Below the pieces are notes generated by a model. That model did no database searches. It had not been told where the DNA came from and worked only from the letters and a program-made list of their open reading frames with translations. A program made the position numbers and the translations under genes. Below are positions 50,349-59,294 of a stretch of 64,000 nt of DNA, one piece after another. Numbering within the stretch: the stretch's first letter is position 1; the number at the start of each line of letters is the position of its first letter. Origin of the DNA: Clostridium ljungdahlii (GTDB lineage: Bacteria > Bacillota > Clostridia > Clostridiales > Clostridiaceae); contig NZ_LITT01000062.1 in the NCBI RefSeq assembly GCF_001636845.1, forward strand, positions 62,001 to 126,000, read 5' to 3'.

Positions 50349-52415
50349 TTGGAAAGAAGTAAAAAAAAGTTTAGACTAAAAGATAACTTAGATATAATAA
50401 TGGCATTAGTAGTTATTACAGTAGTGTTTATGATTATAATCCCAATGCCTGCAGAACTTTTAGATGTATTGATTTCATTTAATATAACACTGTCTATAAT
50501 AATTATACTTTTAACCTTGTTTACTACGGAAGTATTACAATTTTCCATATTTCCTACTTTACTTTTAATAACTACAATTTTTAGATTGGCTTTAAATATA
50601 TCTTCTACAAGACTTATACTTAGGGATGGATATGCAGGGGAAGTTATAAATGCTTTTGGAAGCTTTGTAGTAGGAGACAATTATATAGTAGGAATAATAA
50701 TATTTTTGATTATAATTATCATACAGTTTGTTGTAATAACAAATGGTTCTGGCAGGGTTGCTGAAGTTTCTGCAAGATTTACTTTAGATGCAATGCCAGG
50801 AAAACAAATGAGTATAGATGCAGATTTAAACTCTGGTTTAATTGATGAAAAAGGTGCTAAAGATAAGAGAGAAAAACTTCAAGAAGAAGCAAGCTTTTAT
50901 GGAGCTATGGATGGTGCATCTAAATTTGTAAAAGGAGATGCTGTGGCATCGCTTTTAATCGTAGTAATAAATGTAATAGCAGGTATTGTAATAGGTATAG
51001 TAATTAAAGGACTTGGGGCTTCTGAAGCTGCCCAAACTTATACAAAGCTTAGTATAGGTGATGGACTTGTATCTCAGGTCCCAGCGCTGCTTATATCTAC
51101 AGCTTCAGGTATACTTGTAACCCGTTCAGGAAGTGCCGAAGGTTTTGGTACTCTTGCTATTAAGCAGTTGACAGGATTCCCTAAAGTAATAGCTATTGCA
51201 GGTGCAGTATTGTTATTTCTAGCCATAGTGCCTGGTCTTCCGCATATAGCATTTTTAATTTTAGCAGTAGCTTGTATGATAGCCGCGTATATGCTTTACA
51301 AAGATGAAATGCAGCATAATATGCAGCAGCAGGAAATAAAACAACAGGAAATAACTCAAATAGAAAATAAAGAACCAGAAAATGTAATGAACTTAATATC
51401 TGTGGAACCTATGGAAGTGGAAATAGGTTATGGATTAATACCACTGGCAGATGAAAGTTCAGGAGGAGATTTACTTCAGAGGATAACCTCTGTGAGAAGG
51501 CAGTGTGCTATTGAAATGGGGATAGTAGTTCAACCAATTAGAATTAGGGATAATTTGCAGTTAAATACTAATAGTTATGTAATAAAAATAAGAGGTACAG
51601 TAATTGCAAAAGGAGAGCTTATGCCAAATATGCTTCTATGTATGGACCCTACTAATTCAAACAGTGATATTCAAGGAATAAGCACTACAGAGCCATCTTT
51701 TGGACTACCTGCTATATGGATAAATAAAGATCAAAGAGAAGAAGCAGAAATAAAGGGACTAACCGTAGTGGATCCTACTACGGTTATGGTAACCCATCTT
51801 ACAGAGTCAATTAAAAATCATTCCTATGAATTACTTGGAAGGCAGGAAGTTAAGCTTATTGTGGATTCTGTGAAGGAAAAATATCCTACTGTAGTGGAGG
51901 AACTTATACCTGACCTTCTTACTATAGGGGAACTTCAAAAGGTACTGCAAAATCTTTTAAGAGAAAGAGTTTCTATAAAGGATATGGTAACTATTATGGA
52001 GTCTCTTGCGGACAATTCAAGAAATACGAAAGATATAGAAGTACTTACAGAGTATGTTAGATTTGCATTAGGAAGAAGTATATGTAATTCACTTATAGAT
52101 GAAAATGGAGTTATTACAGTAGTTACTATATCTAAACAGCTAGAAGATTTGGTAGGAAGCAATATTCAAAAGTCGATGCAGGGTTCTTTCCCAGCAGTAG
52201 ATCCAGATACTACGAGTAAGATATTAAATTCAATTAAAAGTTTACTAGAATCAGTCTATTTTTATGAAAATCAACCTATAATTTTAGTTTCACCTAATAT
52301 AAGGGCACCTTTCAGGAGATTAATTGAAATGGTATTTCCATCGGTAAATGTATTATCATTAAATGAAATACCAAATGATGTAGAGATAAAAACCGAAGGA
52401 GTGGTTTCAATATAA
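50349..52415 (+). CDS. flhA: Flagellar export gate protein FlhA
   Basis: A 688-residue protein with eight membrane helices in the first 320 residues, the FHIPEP-family loop RFTLDAMPGKQMSIDADLNS, and a large cytoplasmic domain (from about 345) that docks chaperone-substrate complexes (VVDPTTVMVTHLTESIKNHS). TTG start after GAGGTGA, 4 bases from flhB. Confidence 0.95.
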   Translation: MERSKKKFRLKDNLDIIMALVVITVVFMIIIPMPAELLDVLISFNITLSIIIILLTLFTTEVLQFSIFPTLLLITTIFRLALNISSTRLILRDGYAGEVINAFGSFVVGDNYIVGIIIFLIIIIIQFVVITNGSGRVAEVSARFTLDAMPGKQMSIDADLNSGLIDEKGAKDKREKLQEEASFYGAMDGASKFVKGDAVASLLIVVINVIAGIVIGIVIKGLGASEAAQTYTKLSIGDGLVSQVPALLISTASGILVTRSGSAEGFGTLAIKQLTGFPKVIAIAGAVLLFLAIVPGLPHIAFLILAVACMIAAYMLYKDEMQHNMQQQEIKQQEITQIENKEPENVMNLISVEPMEVEIGYGLIPLADESSGGDLLQRITSVRRQCAIEMGIVVQPIRIRDNLQLNTNSYVIKIRGTVIAKGELMPNMLLCMDPTNSNSDIQGISTTEPSFGLPAIWINKDQREEAEIKGLTVVDPTTVMVTHLTESIKNHSYELLGRQEVKLIVDSVKEKYPTVVEELIPDLLTIGELQKVLQNLLRERVSIKDMVTIMESLADNSRNTKDIEVLTEYVRFALGRSICNSLIDENGVITVVTISKQLEDLVGSNIQKSMQGSFPAVDPDTTSKILNSIKSLLESVYFYENQPIILVSPNIRAPFRRLIEMVFPSVNVLSLNEIPNDVEIKTEGVVSI

Positions 52416-53608
52416 TGATCATTAAAAGATACAAAGTCAATAATATGAATGAAGCTATTACGAGAATTAGGTACGAACTTGGGAAGGAAGCCGTAATAAT
52501 AAGTCAGAGAAAAATAAGAAAACCTGGCATATTAGGTTTTTTCTCTAGAAAAATTTTAGAGGTAACTGCAGCTGTAGACAACAAGAAAAAGGAAAACGGC
52601 CGTGAAGAAGATATGCAAGATAGTATTGCAGCAATAAAAAAACTTGTAAATGATAAAATGAAAAATAACACCTTATGTAATGACATAAAAGGTGATAAAA
52701 TTATAGATAATGATGCTAAAGAAAATTACAATACGTCGGAGTGTAATTATGAAAATAATATAGTGGATAAGAATAATGACTCTATTATAAAAGAAATGCA
52801 GCAGATGAAAGGCATGTTAAGTGAAATGATGAAGGGTTCTTACGGCAATGTAGGAAAAAGTGCATTTCAGATAAAGCTTGAAAATAGTGATTTCAACAGT
52901 AAAGTAGTGAACACAATTTTAAATAGAGTAAATATAATAGAAGATGATAGGGATGAAGAGGAAAAGTTAAAAGAAGTAGTTACAAGTATGATAAAAGTAG
53001 AAGATAAAGTACTTGAAAACATAGTAGTATTAGTGGGACCTACAGGTGTTGGAAAAACTACTACTATTGCTAAACTTGCGGGTAAGCTTTCTCTTATTGA
53101 AAAGAAAAAGGTAGGACTTATAACTATAGATACCTATAGAATAGGTGCAGTAGAACAACTTAAAACTTATGCAGATATAATGAATATACCATTTCAAGTA
53201 GTATTTACCATAAAGGACATGGGAAAAGCTATAGAGAATATGTCAGATTGTGATGTGATTTTAATAGATACTACAGGAAGAAGCAGCAAAAATAGGATGC
53301 AGATATCAGAACTTAGGGCATTTATAGATAAGGTGAATACGGACAATATACATTTGGTTATAAGTTGTACTACTAAAAATAGGGATATAGATGTGATAGT
53401 AGAGGGATACAAGGAGCTTAATTATAATAATGTGATAATAACTAAATTAGACGAAACATCTACTTATGGATCTATATTAAATATTTTACAAGCTGCAAAG
53501 AAACCTATAAGTTTTGTTACTACAGGACAAAATGTACCAGAAGATATAAAGGTTATGAATACAGAGGAATTAGCTAAACTTGTACTTGGGGAGGATATTA
53601 TATGCTAG
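52415..53608 (+). CDS. flhF: Flagellar SRP-like GTPase FlhF
   Basis: A 397-residue GTPase that sets the site and number of flagella. Variable basic N-terminus (IKRYKVNNMNEAITRIRYEL), N domain, then G domain with the P-loop LVGPTGVGKTTTIAKLAGKL, DTYRIGAVEQLKTYA, DTTGRSSKN and TKLDETSTYG. The ATG overlaps the flhA stop by one base (TAATG). Confidence 0.95.
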   Translation: MIIKRYKVNNMNEAITRIRYELGKEAVIISQRKIRKPGILGFFSRKILEVTAAVDNKKKENGREEDMQDSIAAIKKLVNDKMKNNTLCNDIKGDKIIDNDAKENYNTSECNYENNIVDKNNDSIIKEMQQMKGMLSEMMKGSYGNVGKSAFQIKLENSDFNSKVVNTILNRVNIIEDDRDEEEKLKEVVTSMIKVEDKVLENIVVLVGPTGVGKTTTIAKLAGKLSLIEKKKVGLITIDTYRIGAVEQLKTYADIMNIPFQVVFTIKDMGKAIENMSDCDVILIDTTGRSSKNRMQISELRAFIDKVNTDNIHLVISCTTKNRDIDVIVEGYKELNYNNVIITKLDETSTYGSILNILQAAKKPISFVTTGQNVPEDIKVMNTEELAKLVLGEDIIC

Positions 53609-54480
53609 ACCAAGCTGAAGAGCTTAGAAAATTAGCTCAAGAGGACAAAAAGACAAGAAAAGAAAAAGTACCTAGCAGTAAAAAACCTAGGATAATAACT
53701 GTTACTTCTGGAAAAGGGGGAGTTGGAAAGAGTAATTTTGTAGTAAATATATCTATAGCACTACAGAAGATGAAAAAAAATGTACTTATATTTGATGCAG
53801 ATATGGGAATGGGTAATGATGATGTTTTAATGGGATGTTTACCTAAATATAGTGTATATGATGCTATATGTAAGAATAAAAATATAGAGGAGGTTATCAT
53901 ACAAGGACCTTTTGGAGTAAAATTACTTCCAGGTGGAAGAGGAATTTCAAAAATTGCAGATATAACGAAATCCCAAAAAAAGGAGTTTATAAAAAAGATA
54001 TCTTTACTAGAAGATTTGGATTATATAATATTAGATACAGGTGCTGGAATAAATAGGGATGTATTAGGATTTATTTCTTGCTGCCAGGAGCTTATTATAA
54101 TTACTACACCAGAACCTACATCTCTTACAGATGCATATAGCATGGTAAAGGCTGTAAATTATTTTAAATTAAACGATTTTGCGCAAATAATTATAAACAA
54201 AGCTTCTAATGTTCAAGAAGGAGAGAAAACCTTTAATAAATTTAAAGGTGTAGTAAACAAATTTTTAAATGTGGAAATAAAGTATCTAGGCTGTATATTA
54301 GAAGACAAAAAACTTGTTCAGGCTGTTAGAAACCAAGTACCATTTTTGATAAATTATCCCAACTCCCAAGCTTCTAAGGATATAAATTTAATAGCTAGTA
54401 AGTTGTCAGGAACTGAAATAGACAGCAGGAAAAGTAGTATACAGGATTTATTTAAAAAGATTTTTAATACTTTTTCATAA
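53602..54480 (+). CDS. flhG: MinD-like ATPase FlhG (YlxH/FleN)
   Basis: A 292-residue ParA/MinD-type ATPase with deviant Walker A TSGKGGVGKSNFVVNIS, DADMGMGNDDVLMG, and DTGAGINRDVLGF. N-terminal DQAEELRKLAQ is the segment that activates FlhF. Overlaps flhF by 7 bases. Controls flagellar number together with FlhF. Confidence 0.95.
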   Translation: MLDQAEELRKLAQEDKKTRKEKVPSSKKPRIITVTSGKGGVGKSNFVVNISIALQKMKKNVLIFDADMGMGNDDVLMGCLPKYSVYDAICKNKNIEEVIIQGPFGVKLLPGGRGISKIADITKSQKKEFIKKISLLEDLDYIILDTGAGINRDVLGFISCCQELIIITTPEPTSLTDAYSMVKAVNYFKLNDFAQIIINKASNVQEGEKTFNKFKGVVNKFLNVEIKYLGCILEDKKLVQAVRNQVPFLINYPNSQASKDINLIASKLSGTEIDSRKSSIQDLFKKIFNTFS

Positions 54481-54494
54481 GGAGAAGGAAGAAG

Positions 54495-55166
54495 ATGGAT
54501 TCCAATATCGAGTTTACAGTTAATAGCAGAATTGAAATAGACGTGGACAATGAAATATATAAAAGTAATATTCAGGACGTGTCAGAGGATTGTATAAGTA
54601 TAAGCATACCCGTAAACAATCATAAGTACATGCCTCTTTCAAAGGGTGAAAAAGTGGATGTTATATATTATGATAGAAAAAATGTATACAAATTTAGTAC
54701 TGTGGTTGTAGGGCGTAAAATAGAGAGAATACTTATGATTATACTGAAGAAACCTGAGAAAGTTCAAATTTGCCAAAGGAGGAATTTTGTAAGAGTACCT
54801 TTGATTTTGGATGTGCTGTGTGCCATATTTCCTTTAGAAAAGGACTTATATCACTTAAATGACCAAGTTGAAGTGTTTAAAGCATGTTCTGTAGACATGA
54901 GTGGCGGCGGAATGAAAATAGTTGTAGATGTAAAAATGAAAGATAAATTAAAGTATGGGGACATTATTATAGTGACGATTCCAATGGAAAATGACAGTTT
55001 AACTTTAAAAGGAAAACTAGTGAGAATTAGTAACAACAAGGATGAAAGTAAATTGACCTGTGGATTATCTTTTATAGATATGGACAAAAACAGTAGAGAA
55101 AGAATAATAAGGGTATTATTTCAAATTATGAGACAGCACATAAATAAAGGAGCAAAGGAGGATTAA
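54495..55166 (+). CDS. PilZ-domain protein (YcgR-like flagellar brake)
   Basis: A 223-residue protein with an N-terminal YcgR-N-like beta domain and a C-terminal PilZ domain. The c-di-GMP-binding residues are visible: RxxxR in QRRNFVR (R96, R100) and DxSxxG in VDMSGGGM (D134, S136, G139). It would couple c-di-GMP to motor speed or export. Located 15 bases after flhG. No c-di-GMP riboswitch was recognised in the window. Confidence 0.85.
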   Translation: MDSNIEFTVNSRIEIDVDNEIYKSNIQDVSEDCISISIPVNNHKYMPLSKGEKVDVIYYDRKNVYKFSTVVVGRKIERILMIILKKPEKVQICQRRNFVRVPLILDVLCAIFPLEKDLYHLNDQVEVFKACSVDMSGGGMKIVVDVKMKDKLKYGDIIIVTIPMENDSLTLKGKLVRISNNKDESKLTCGLSFIDMDKNSRERIIRVLFQIMRQHINKGAKED

Positions 55167-55169
55167 AAT

Positions 55170-55895
55170 ATGGCTTTGGCAAATAAATTAGATATAAAAG
55201 AAGAATTGGTAAAAAAGTATCTTCCTCTAGTGAAATACATTGCTTCTAGGGTTATAATTGGAAAGACCAAATACATTGAATATGAGGATTTGGTTAGTTA
55301 TGGAATGTTAGGGCTTATTGATGCAATAAACAAGTTTGATAAAGACAGAGGAATGAAATTTTCCACTTATGCGTCCATAAGAATAAAAGGTTCTATGATA
55401 GATGAACTTAGGAGAAACAGTCCTATTTCTAAAGGCGCCATGGACAAGCTTAATAAATACAATGCAGCCATGGATTCCCTTCGCACTAAACTAGGAAGAG
55501 AGCCAGGAAGTGAAGAAATAGCAAATGAATTAGGTATGCCTTTGAAAAAGATGATGGAAATTGAAAATTATATAAACTATATATCTATAGTATCTCTAGA
55601 AGATTTGATATTTTCTGAAGATGATGACATTCCACTTATGGGAACTGTAGAAGATACTAAAAGTCCAAGTCCAGAAAAAAGTCTGGAGAAAAAAGAGATG
55701 CTGGAATATTTAGCCAAAGCGTTAGACCTTTTAAATGAAAAAGATAATTTAGTTATTACCCTATATTATTATGAAAGGTTGACTTTAAAGGAAATAGGCC
55801 ATATATTAGATGTATCCGAGTCTAGGGTATGTCAACTTCACAGCAGGGCAATTTTACATTTGAGAAAGAACATGGCTAAATTGAAGTATGTATAG
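55170..55895 (+). CDS. fliA: Flagellar sigma factor FliA (SigD)
   Basis: A 241-residue sigma-70-family factor of the FliA group. Region 2 (YIEYEDLVSYGMLGLIDAIN, then STYASIRIKGSMIDELRRN), region 3 (GREPGSEEIANELGMPLKKM) and region 4 helix-turn-helix (LTLKEIGHILDVSESRVCQL) are complete. It should recognise the TAAA-N15-CGATAA-like promoters seen in front of the flagellins and yjfB. AAAGGAGG precedes the ATG, 4 bases after the PilZ gene. Confidence 0.95.
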   Translation: MALANKLDIKEELVKKYLPLVKYIASRVIIGKTKYIEYEDLVSYGMLGLIDAINKFDKDRGMKFSTYASIRIKGSMIDELRRNSPISKGAMDKLNKYNAAMDSLRTKLGREPGSEEIANELGMPLKKMMEIENYINYISIVSLEDLIFSEDDDIPLMGTVEDTKSPSPEKSLEKKEMLEYLAKALDLLNEKDNLVITLYYYERLTLKEIGHILDVSESRVCQLHSRAILHLRKNMAKLKYV

Positions 55896-55922
55896 AAATG
55901 TTTTTAAGAAGGAGAAAATTTT

Positions 55923-56423
55923 ATGGTTCCAATCATATTGATTATAGTAGGAATACTTTTAGTAGTATTAAATTTTAATGCAGTACGTAAAGAAGAAAAA
56001 TCTTTTCAAGACAAATTGAATGTAAAGCAAAATGAAATGGGAAACTGTGAACTGGAAATTGGCAAAATAAGAAAGGAATTTGCAGAAACTATATTTGAAC
56101 TGCAAAAAGAAATTGAAGATTTAAAAAAGCAGGGTAATCAGGATTTTCATGAAACTATTTTGTCTGAAGAGACATTTGAAGGCTCAGAGGAAAGATCAGT
56201 AGAAGAAGAAATCAAAGATATAAAAGACAATAATGGCAATACTGAAGAAGAACCAGAAAAAAGTGAAAATTTGGATGAGGCTGCTGAAGAGTATGCAAAT
56301 AATATTAAAATTGATGAAATAAGAGGATTATTGAAAGATAATATCTCTGTAAGTGATATATCTGAGAAAACTGGTATTGGTAAGGGGGAAGTTCTATTAA
56401 TAAAAGAATTGTATGCAAAATAA
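55923..56423 (+). CDS. SwrB-like membrane-anchored coiled-coil protein
   Basis: A 166-residue protein with an N-terminal membrane anchor (VPIILIIVGILLVVLNFNAV), a long acidic coiled coil and a C-terminal helix-turn-helix-like end (ISVSDISEKTGIGKGEVLLI). This matches the SwrB/DUF6115 layout; SwrB in Bacillus promotes export gate activation and sits directly after sigD, as here. AGAAGGAGAA precedes the ATG. Confidence 0.75.
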   Translation: MVPIILIIVGILLVVLNFNAVRKEEKSFQDKLNVKQNEMGNCELEIGKIRKEFAETIFELQKEIEDLKKQGNQDFHETILSEETFEGSEERSVEEEIKDIKDNNGNTEEEPEKSENLDEAAEEYANNIKIDEIRGLLKDNISVSDISEKTGIGKGEVLLIKELYAK

Positions 56424-56425
56424 AA

Positions 56426-56620
56426 ATGTTTTTTGATTTTTTTAGTGATAGAAAGATACTTATAGGTATAGGCATAGGTATTTTAATAACTACTTTTATA
56501 ATGAGCGGTGTTAAGATCCAATACCAAATGAGTAAAAGTCAAATTGAGGATAAGGCAAGATCAATGGGAATGCATTATCCTGATGAAATGAAAGTTATGG
56601 ATAAAGGAGGAAGCAAATGA
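56426..56620 (+). CDS. Small membrane protein of the flagellar operon
   Basis: A 64-residue protein with one membrane helix (ILIGIGIGILITTFIMSGV) followed by a short helix (MSKSQIEDKARSMGMHYPDE). The second part resembles a motif seen in small clostridial membrane proteins next to flagellar genes and at the ends of some MltG-like proteins; no function is known. It starts 2 bases after the previous stop and overlaps flgF by 4 bases, so it is tightly co-translated. Confidence 0.7.
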   Translation: MFFDFFSDRKILIGIGIGILITTFIMSGVKIQYQMSKSQIEDKARSMGMHYPDEMKVMDKGGSK

Positions 56621-57384
56621 TTAGAAGTTTTTACTCTGCAGTATCTGGAATGATAACTCAAGAGGCAAAACAGGATGTGATAACAAATAACCTGGCAAAT
56701 GCAAATACTGTAGGATTTAAGCAGGATGACCTTAGGGTGAAAAGCTTTAATGACATGCTTTTACAAAATTATGACAAAACAGAAGGAAATAGAAATGTGA
56801 GAAATATAATAGGATCTATAAGTCTTGGAAGTGGAATTGATTCAGTTAAAACAGGATTTACCCAAGGATCAATAGATTCTACAGGTGTGTCTACTGATTT
56901 TGCTATTGATGGAAGAGGATTTTTTGCTGTTAGGGGACAGGATGGAAAAGAGTATTATACGAGAGATGGTCATTTTCACGTAAATACAAATGGAGTACTG
57001 GTAAATGATGCTGGAGACAGTGTTTTGGCAAGAAATACTAGGACAGGTGCTTTAGGTGAGATGAATGTGGGAAACGGGAACATGACCTCAGATGACCACG
57101 GAAATATAAATATAGATGGAACTCCAAGTTACAAGCTCTATACGGTGGATTTTAATGATTATAATACTTTGACAAAAGTTGGAGACAATCTATATACAGG
57201 AACAAATGCTGCAGAGGCAAATGTTGTAGTAAGGCAGAAGTCACTTGAAAAATCTAATGTAAATATAGTAAATACAATGTCTCAATTGCTTACAACTATG
57301 AGATCTTTTGAAACTAACCAAAAGGCAGTTCAATCAATAGATGAAACTTTGGATAAACTAATAAATGAAGGCGGTAAAGTATGA
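56617..57384 (+). CDS. flgF: Flagellar rod protein FlgF-like
   Basis: A 255-residue rod protein. N-terminus IRSFYSAVSGMITQEAKQDV and ITNNLANANTVGFKQD fits FlgF/FlhO; core ISTDFAIDGRGFFAVRG-like (STDFAIDGRGFFAVRGQDGK); C-terminus SLEKSNVNIVNTMSQLLTTM and RSFETNQKAVQSID is standard. ATG overlaps the upstream stop; AAAGGAGG precedes it. Confidence 0.85.
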   Translation: MIRSFYSAVSGMITQEAKQDVITNNLANANTVGFKQDDLRVKSFNDMLLQNYDKTEGNRNVRNIIGSISLGSGIDSVKTGFTQGSIDSTGVSTDFAIDGRGFFAVRGQDGKEYYTRDGHFHVNTNGVLVNDAGDSVLARNTRTGALGEMNVGNGNMTSDDHGNINIDGTPSYKLYTVDFNDYNTLTKVGDNLYTGTNAAEANVVVRQKSLEKSNVNIVNTMSQLLTTMRSFETNQKAVQSIDETLDKLINEGGKV

Positions 57385-57408
57385 TTAATAGAAAAGGAAT
57401 GATTTTAT

Positions 57409-58197
57409 ATGCTTAGAGCTATATGGAATAGCGTAAGTGCTATGAATGCACAGCAGGATAAACTAAATAGTATATCCAATAATTTAGCAAATTCAGATAC
57501 TGTAGGATATAAAAAAGAAAATGTAGAATTTAATGATCTAGTGTATGAAACCTTAAACAGAAAGGGATACCCTACTAATCCCAATGGAACAAATACAATA
57601 AATGGTACAGGGGTAAAGGCTACAGAATGGATTAGAGATAATACTCAGGGTCCAATTCAACAAACAGGACTTAAAACAGACATGGCCATAGATGGAGATG
57701 GATATTTTAAAGTAACTCTAGGAAATGGAACGGCAGCTTATGAAAGGGCAGGAAATTTTACTGTAGATAGGAATGGTAACTTGGTGGATAGTAATGGAAA
57801 TAAGCTTGAAGTCAACCTTACAGCAGAGGGAAGCAGCTTATTTAATGCAGGGACAGTATTTAAAAATGATAATTTTAAAGTAGATGAAAAAACTGGACAA
57901 ATATACATGAATGTTGGTAATCAAAGCATACTTTATGGAAAGATAAACATATATAATGCAGTAGGACAGGATGCTATGAAATCTATAGGAGATAATTTAT
58001 ATCAGCCAGCAAACAATGTGCAAATGAACATAAATACCAAAGCACGTGTGATTCAAGGTTCTTTGGAGCAGTCTAATGTAGATTTGGGAAGAGAAATGAC
58101 AGATATGATAATGGCACAGAGATCTTTTGAACTTGCATCAAAAGGGCTTACTACTTCAGATGAAATGTGGGGACTCATAAACAGTATGAAGAGATAG
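57409..58197 (+). CDS. flgG: Flagellar distal rod protein FlgG-like
   Basis: A 262-residue rod protein: LRAIWNSVSAMNAQQDKLNS, ISNNLANSDTVGYKKENVEF, the FlgG-type LVYETLNRKGYPTN segment, TDMAIDGDGYFKVTLGNGTA, and the C-terminal LEQSNVDLGREMTDMIMAQR. Last gene of the flagellar operon; no simple T-run terminator follows, but the two large hairpin elements start 27 bases later. Confidence 0.85.
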   Translation: MLRAIWNSVSAMNAQQDKLNSISNNLANSDTVGYKKENVEFNDLVYETLNRKGYPTNPNGTNTINGTGVKATEWIRDNTQGPIQQTGLKTDMAIDGDGYFKVTLGNGTAAYERAGNFTVDRNGNLVDSNGNKLEVNLTAEGSSLFNAGTVFKNDNFKVDEKTGQIYMNVGNQSILYGKINIYNAVGQDAMKSIGDNLYQPANNVQMNINTKARVIQGSLEQSNVDLGREMTDMIMAQRSFELASKGLTTSDEMWGLINSMKR

Positions 58198-58223
58198 AAT
58201 TATTGAATAGAATTTCTAATCAT

Positions 58224-58445
58224 AAAATCAACTTATACTCCGGATATTTTTACAACCTTCAGCTCGTTAAATATTTTGATAAGGCTAGATAAAAAATTTA
58301 AAAAAATACTGAGAACTTTTGAAAACTCGTACCTCAAACAATTCAAAAGTTCTAGATTTTTTAAAAATTTTTTCTAAGCCTTATATACAAAATATTTAAA
58401 AGAGCTTTATTATTGTAAAAATATGCCTGCATATAAGTTGATTTT
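58224..58445 (+). repeat. Long palindromic hairpin element, copy 1
   Basis: A 222-base element with perfect 14-bp ends AAAATCAACTTATA (58224-58237) and TATAAGTTGATTTT (58432-58445). Inside, the two halves pair almost throughout (TATTTTTACAA/TTGTAAAAATA; AGAACTTTTGAA/TTCAAAAGTTCT; AAGGCT/AGCCTT). The apical loop is AAACTCGTACCTCAAACA (58323-58340). No coding capacity. Confidence 0.75.
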
Positions 58446-58532
58446 TAAGTTAGAAAGCTTCATAAAGTATTTCTTCATATATATTTATTTTGAAGAGTAA
58501 CACTGTATGAGGTATTCTAGTTTGAAACTTGA

Positions 58533-58743
58533 ACTTATACATAAAATATAATAACAAAATTGAAATCACATTTAAAAACTTTTTTAAATAAGTCTTAGCT
58601 TGGTATTTTAGAAAACCTTAGGGACTTAGATATGTCTGAGGTACGAGTTTATCTAAGTCCCTTTAGGTTTTCAAAATACCAAGCTTTAGACTTATTAAAA
58701 GTTTTATAGTGATGAAATTTGTTATTATATGATCTGTATAAGT
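58533..58743 (-). repeat. Long palindromic hairpin element, copy 2 (opposite orientation)
   Basis: A 211-base element with ACTTATAC (58533-58540) and GTATAAGT (58736-58743) ends. Stems: AATAACAAAATT/AATTTGTTATT, AGCTTGGTATTTT/AAAATACCAAGCT, AGGGACTTAGAT/ATCTAAGTCCCT. The loop on the minus strand is AAACTCGTACCTCAGACA (58633-58650), one base different from copies 1 and 3. The rest of 58198-58838 has no gene I can support. Confidence 0.75.
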
Positions 58744-58838
58744 CAACTTTCAACTGAGAAACTCTATAATTTTATGAAACATATGCAACGTACATACATA
58801 TAATGTACAGATGTAATATTTTCAGGAGGATCAGTGTT

Positions 58839-59228
58839 ATGTATAGATGTCCTTTTATGGACCAAGATGAATATATGGAAGAAGATTATATGTATGATGG
58901 GGATATGGACTATCCTCAGAATATGTACTCCACTGACTTTTATAGAATGTGCCCTATGTTTTTAAATGCTAGGAAGAATGCATATATGAGGTGTATGTAT
59001 CCTACAGATTATATGCAGACACCAGCACCAACATATCCATATTATGATTCTGAAGAAAAAACGGAATATGTACCTTTCGATGAAAGATATGAAGATTTGG
59101 AAGGAGAAACAGAACAAAAGGAAGAAGAGCCAGAAGAAAAAGATACGGAAGATGAAGGGGAAACTGTAGATGACAGTTATGGTGGTACAAGAATTAGAAC
59201 TGTAGATATATCAGATATTCAGGATTAA
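58839..59228 (+). CDS. Met/Tyr-rich acidic hypothetical protein
   Basis: A 129-residue protein. The first 70 residues are rich in Tyr, Met, Asp and Cys (MYRCPFMDQDEYMEEDYMYD; DFYRMCPMFLN; AYMRCMYPTDYMQ), the rest strongly acidic (EGETEQKEEEPEEKDTEDEG). No family recognised; composition is reminiscent of clostridial spore-coat or surface proteins. AGGAGGA is 8 bases before the ATG at 58839; an upstream in-frame ATG at 58803 lies before that ribosome site. Confidence 0.7.
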   Translation: MYRCPFMDQDEYMEEDYMYDGDMDYPQNMYSTDFYRMCPMFLNARKNAYMRCMYPTDYMQTPAPTYPYYDSEEKTEYVPFDERYEDLEGETEQKEEEPEEKDTEDEGETVDDSYGGTRIRTVDISDIQD

Positions 59229-59241
59229 AAAGAAAAATGGA

Positions 59242-59280
59242 CTGCTGCAATAGCAATTTTAAAAATTGCTATTGCAGCAG
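59242..59280. terminator. Bidirectional terminator
   Basis: CTGCTGCAATAGCAATTTT (59242-59260) pairs perfectly with AAAATTGCTATTGCAGCAG (59262-59280). It lies between two convergent genes; the A/T-rich stem centre and flanking sequence suit termination from both sides. Confidence 0.8.
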
Positions 59281-59294
59281 CCCTCTTATTTGTA

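Noticed and set aside
50168-50680. A 170-codon minus-strand frame across flhB/flhA
   Set aside because: Antisense to two well-conserved genes, no ribosome site, composition of a shadow frame.
54495-58197. Search for a c-di-GMP riboswitch matching the PilZ protein
   Set aside because: No GEMM-I or GEMM-II core was seen upstream of any flagellar gene in the window.
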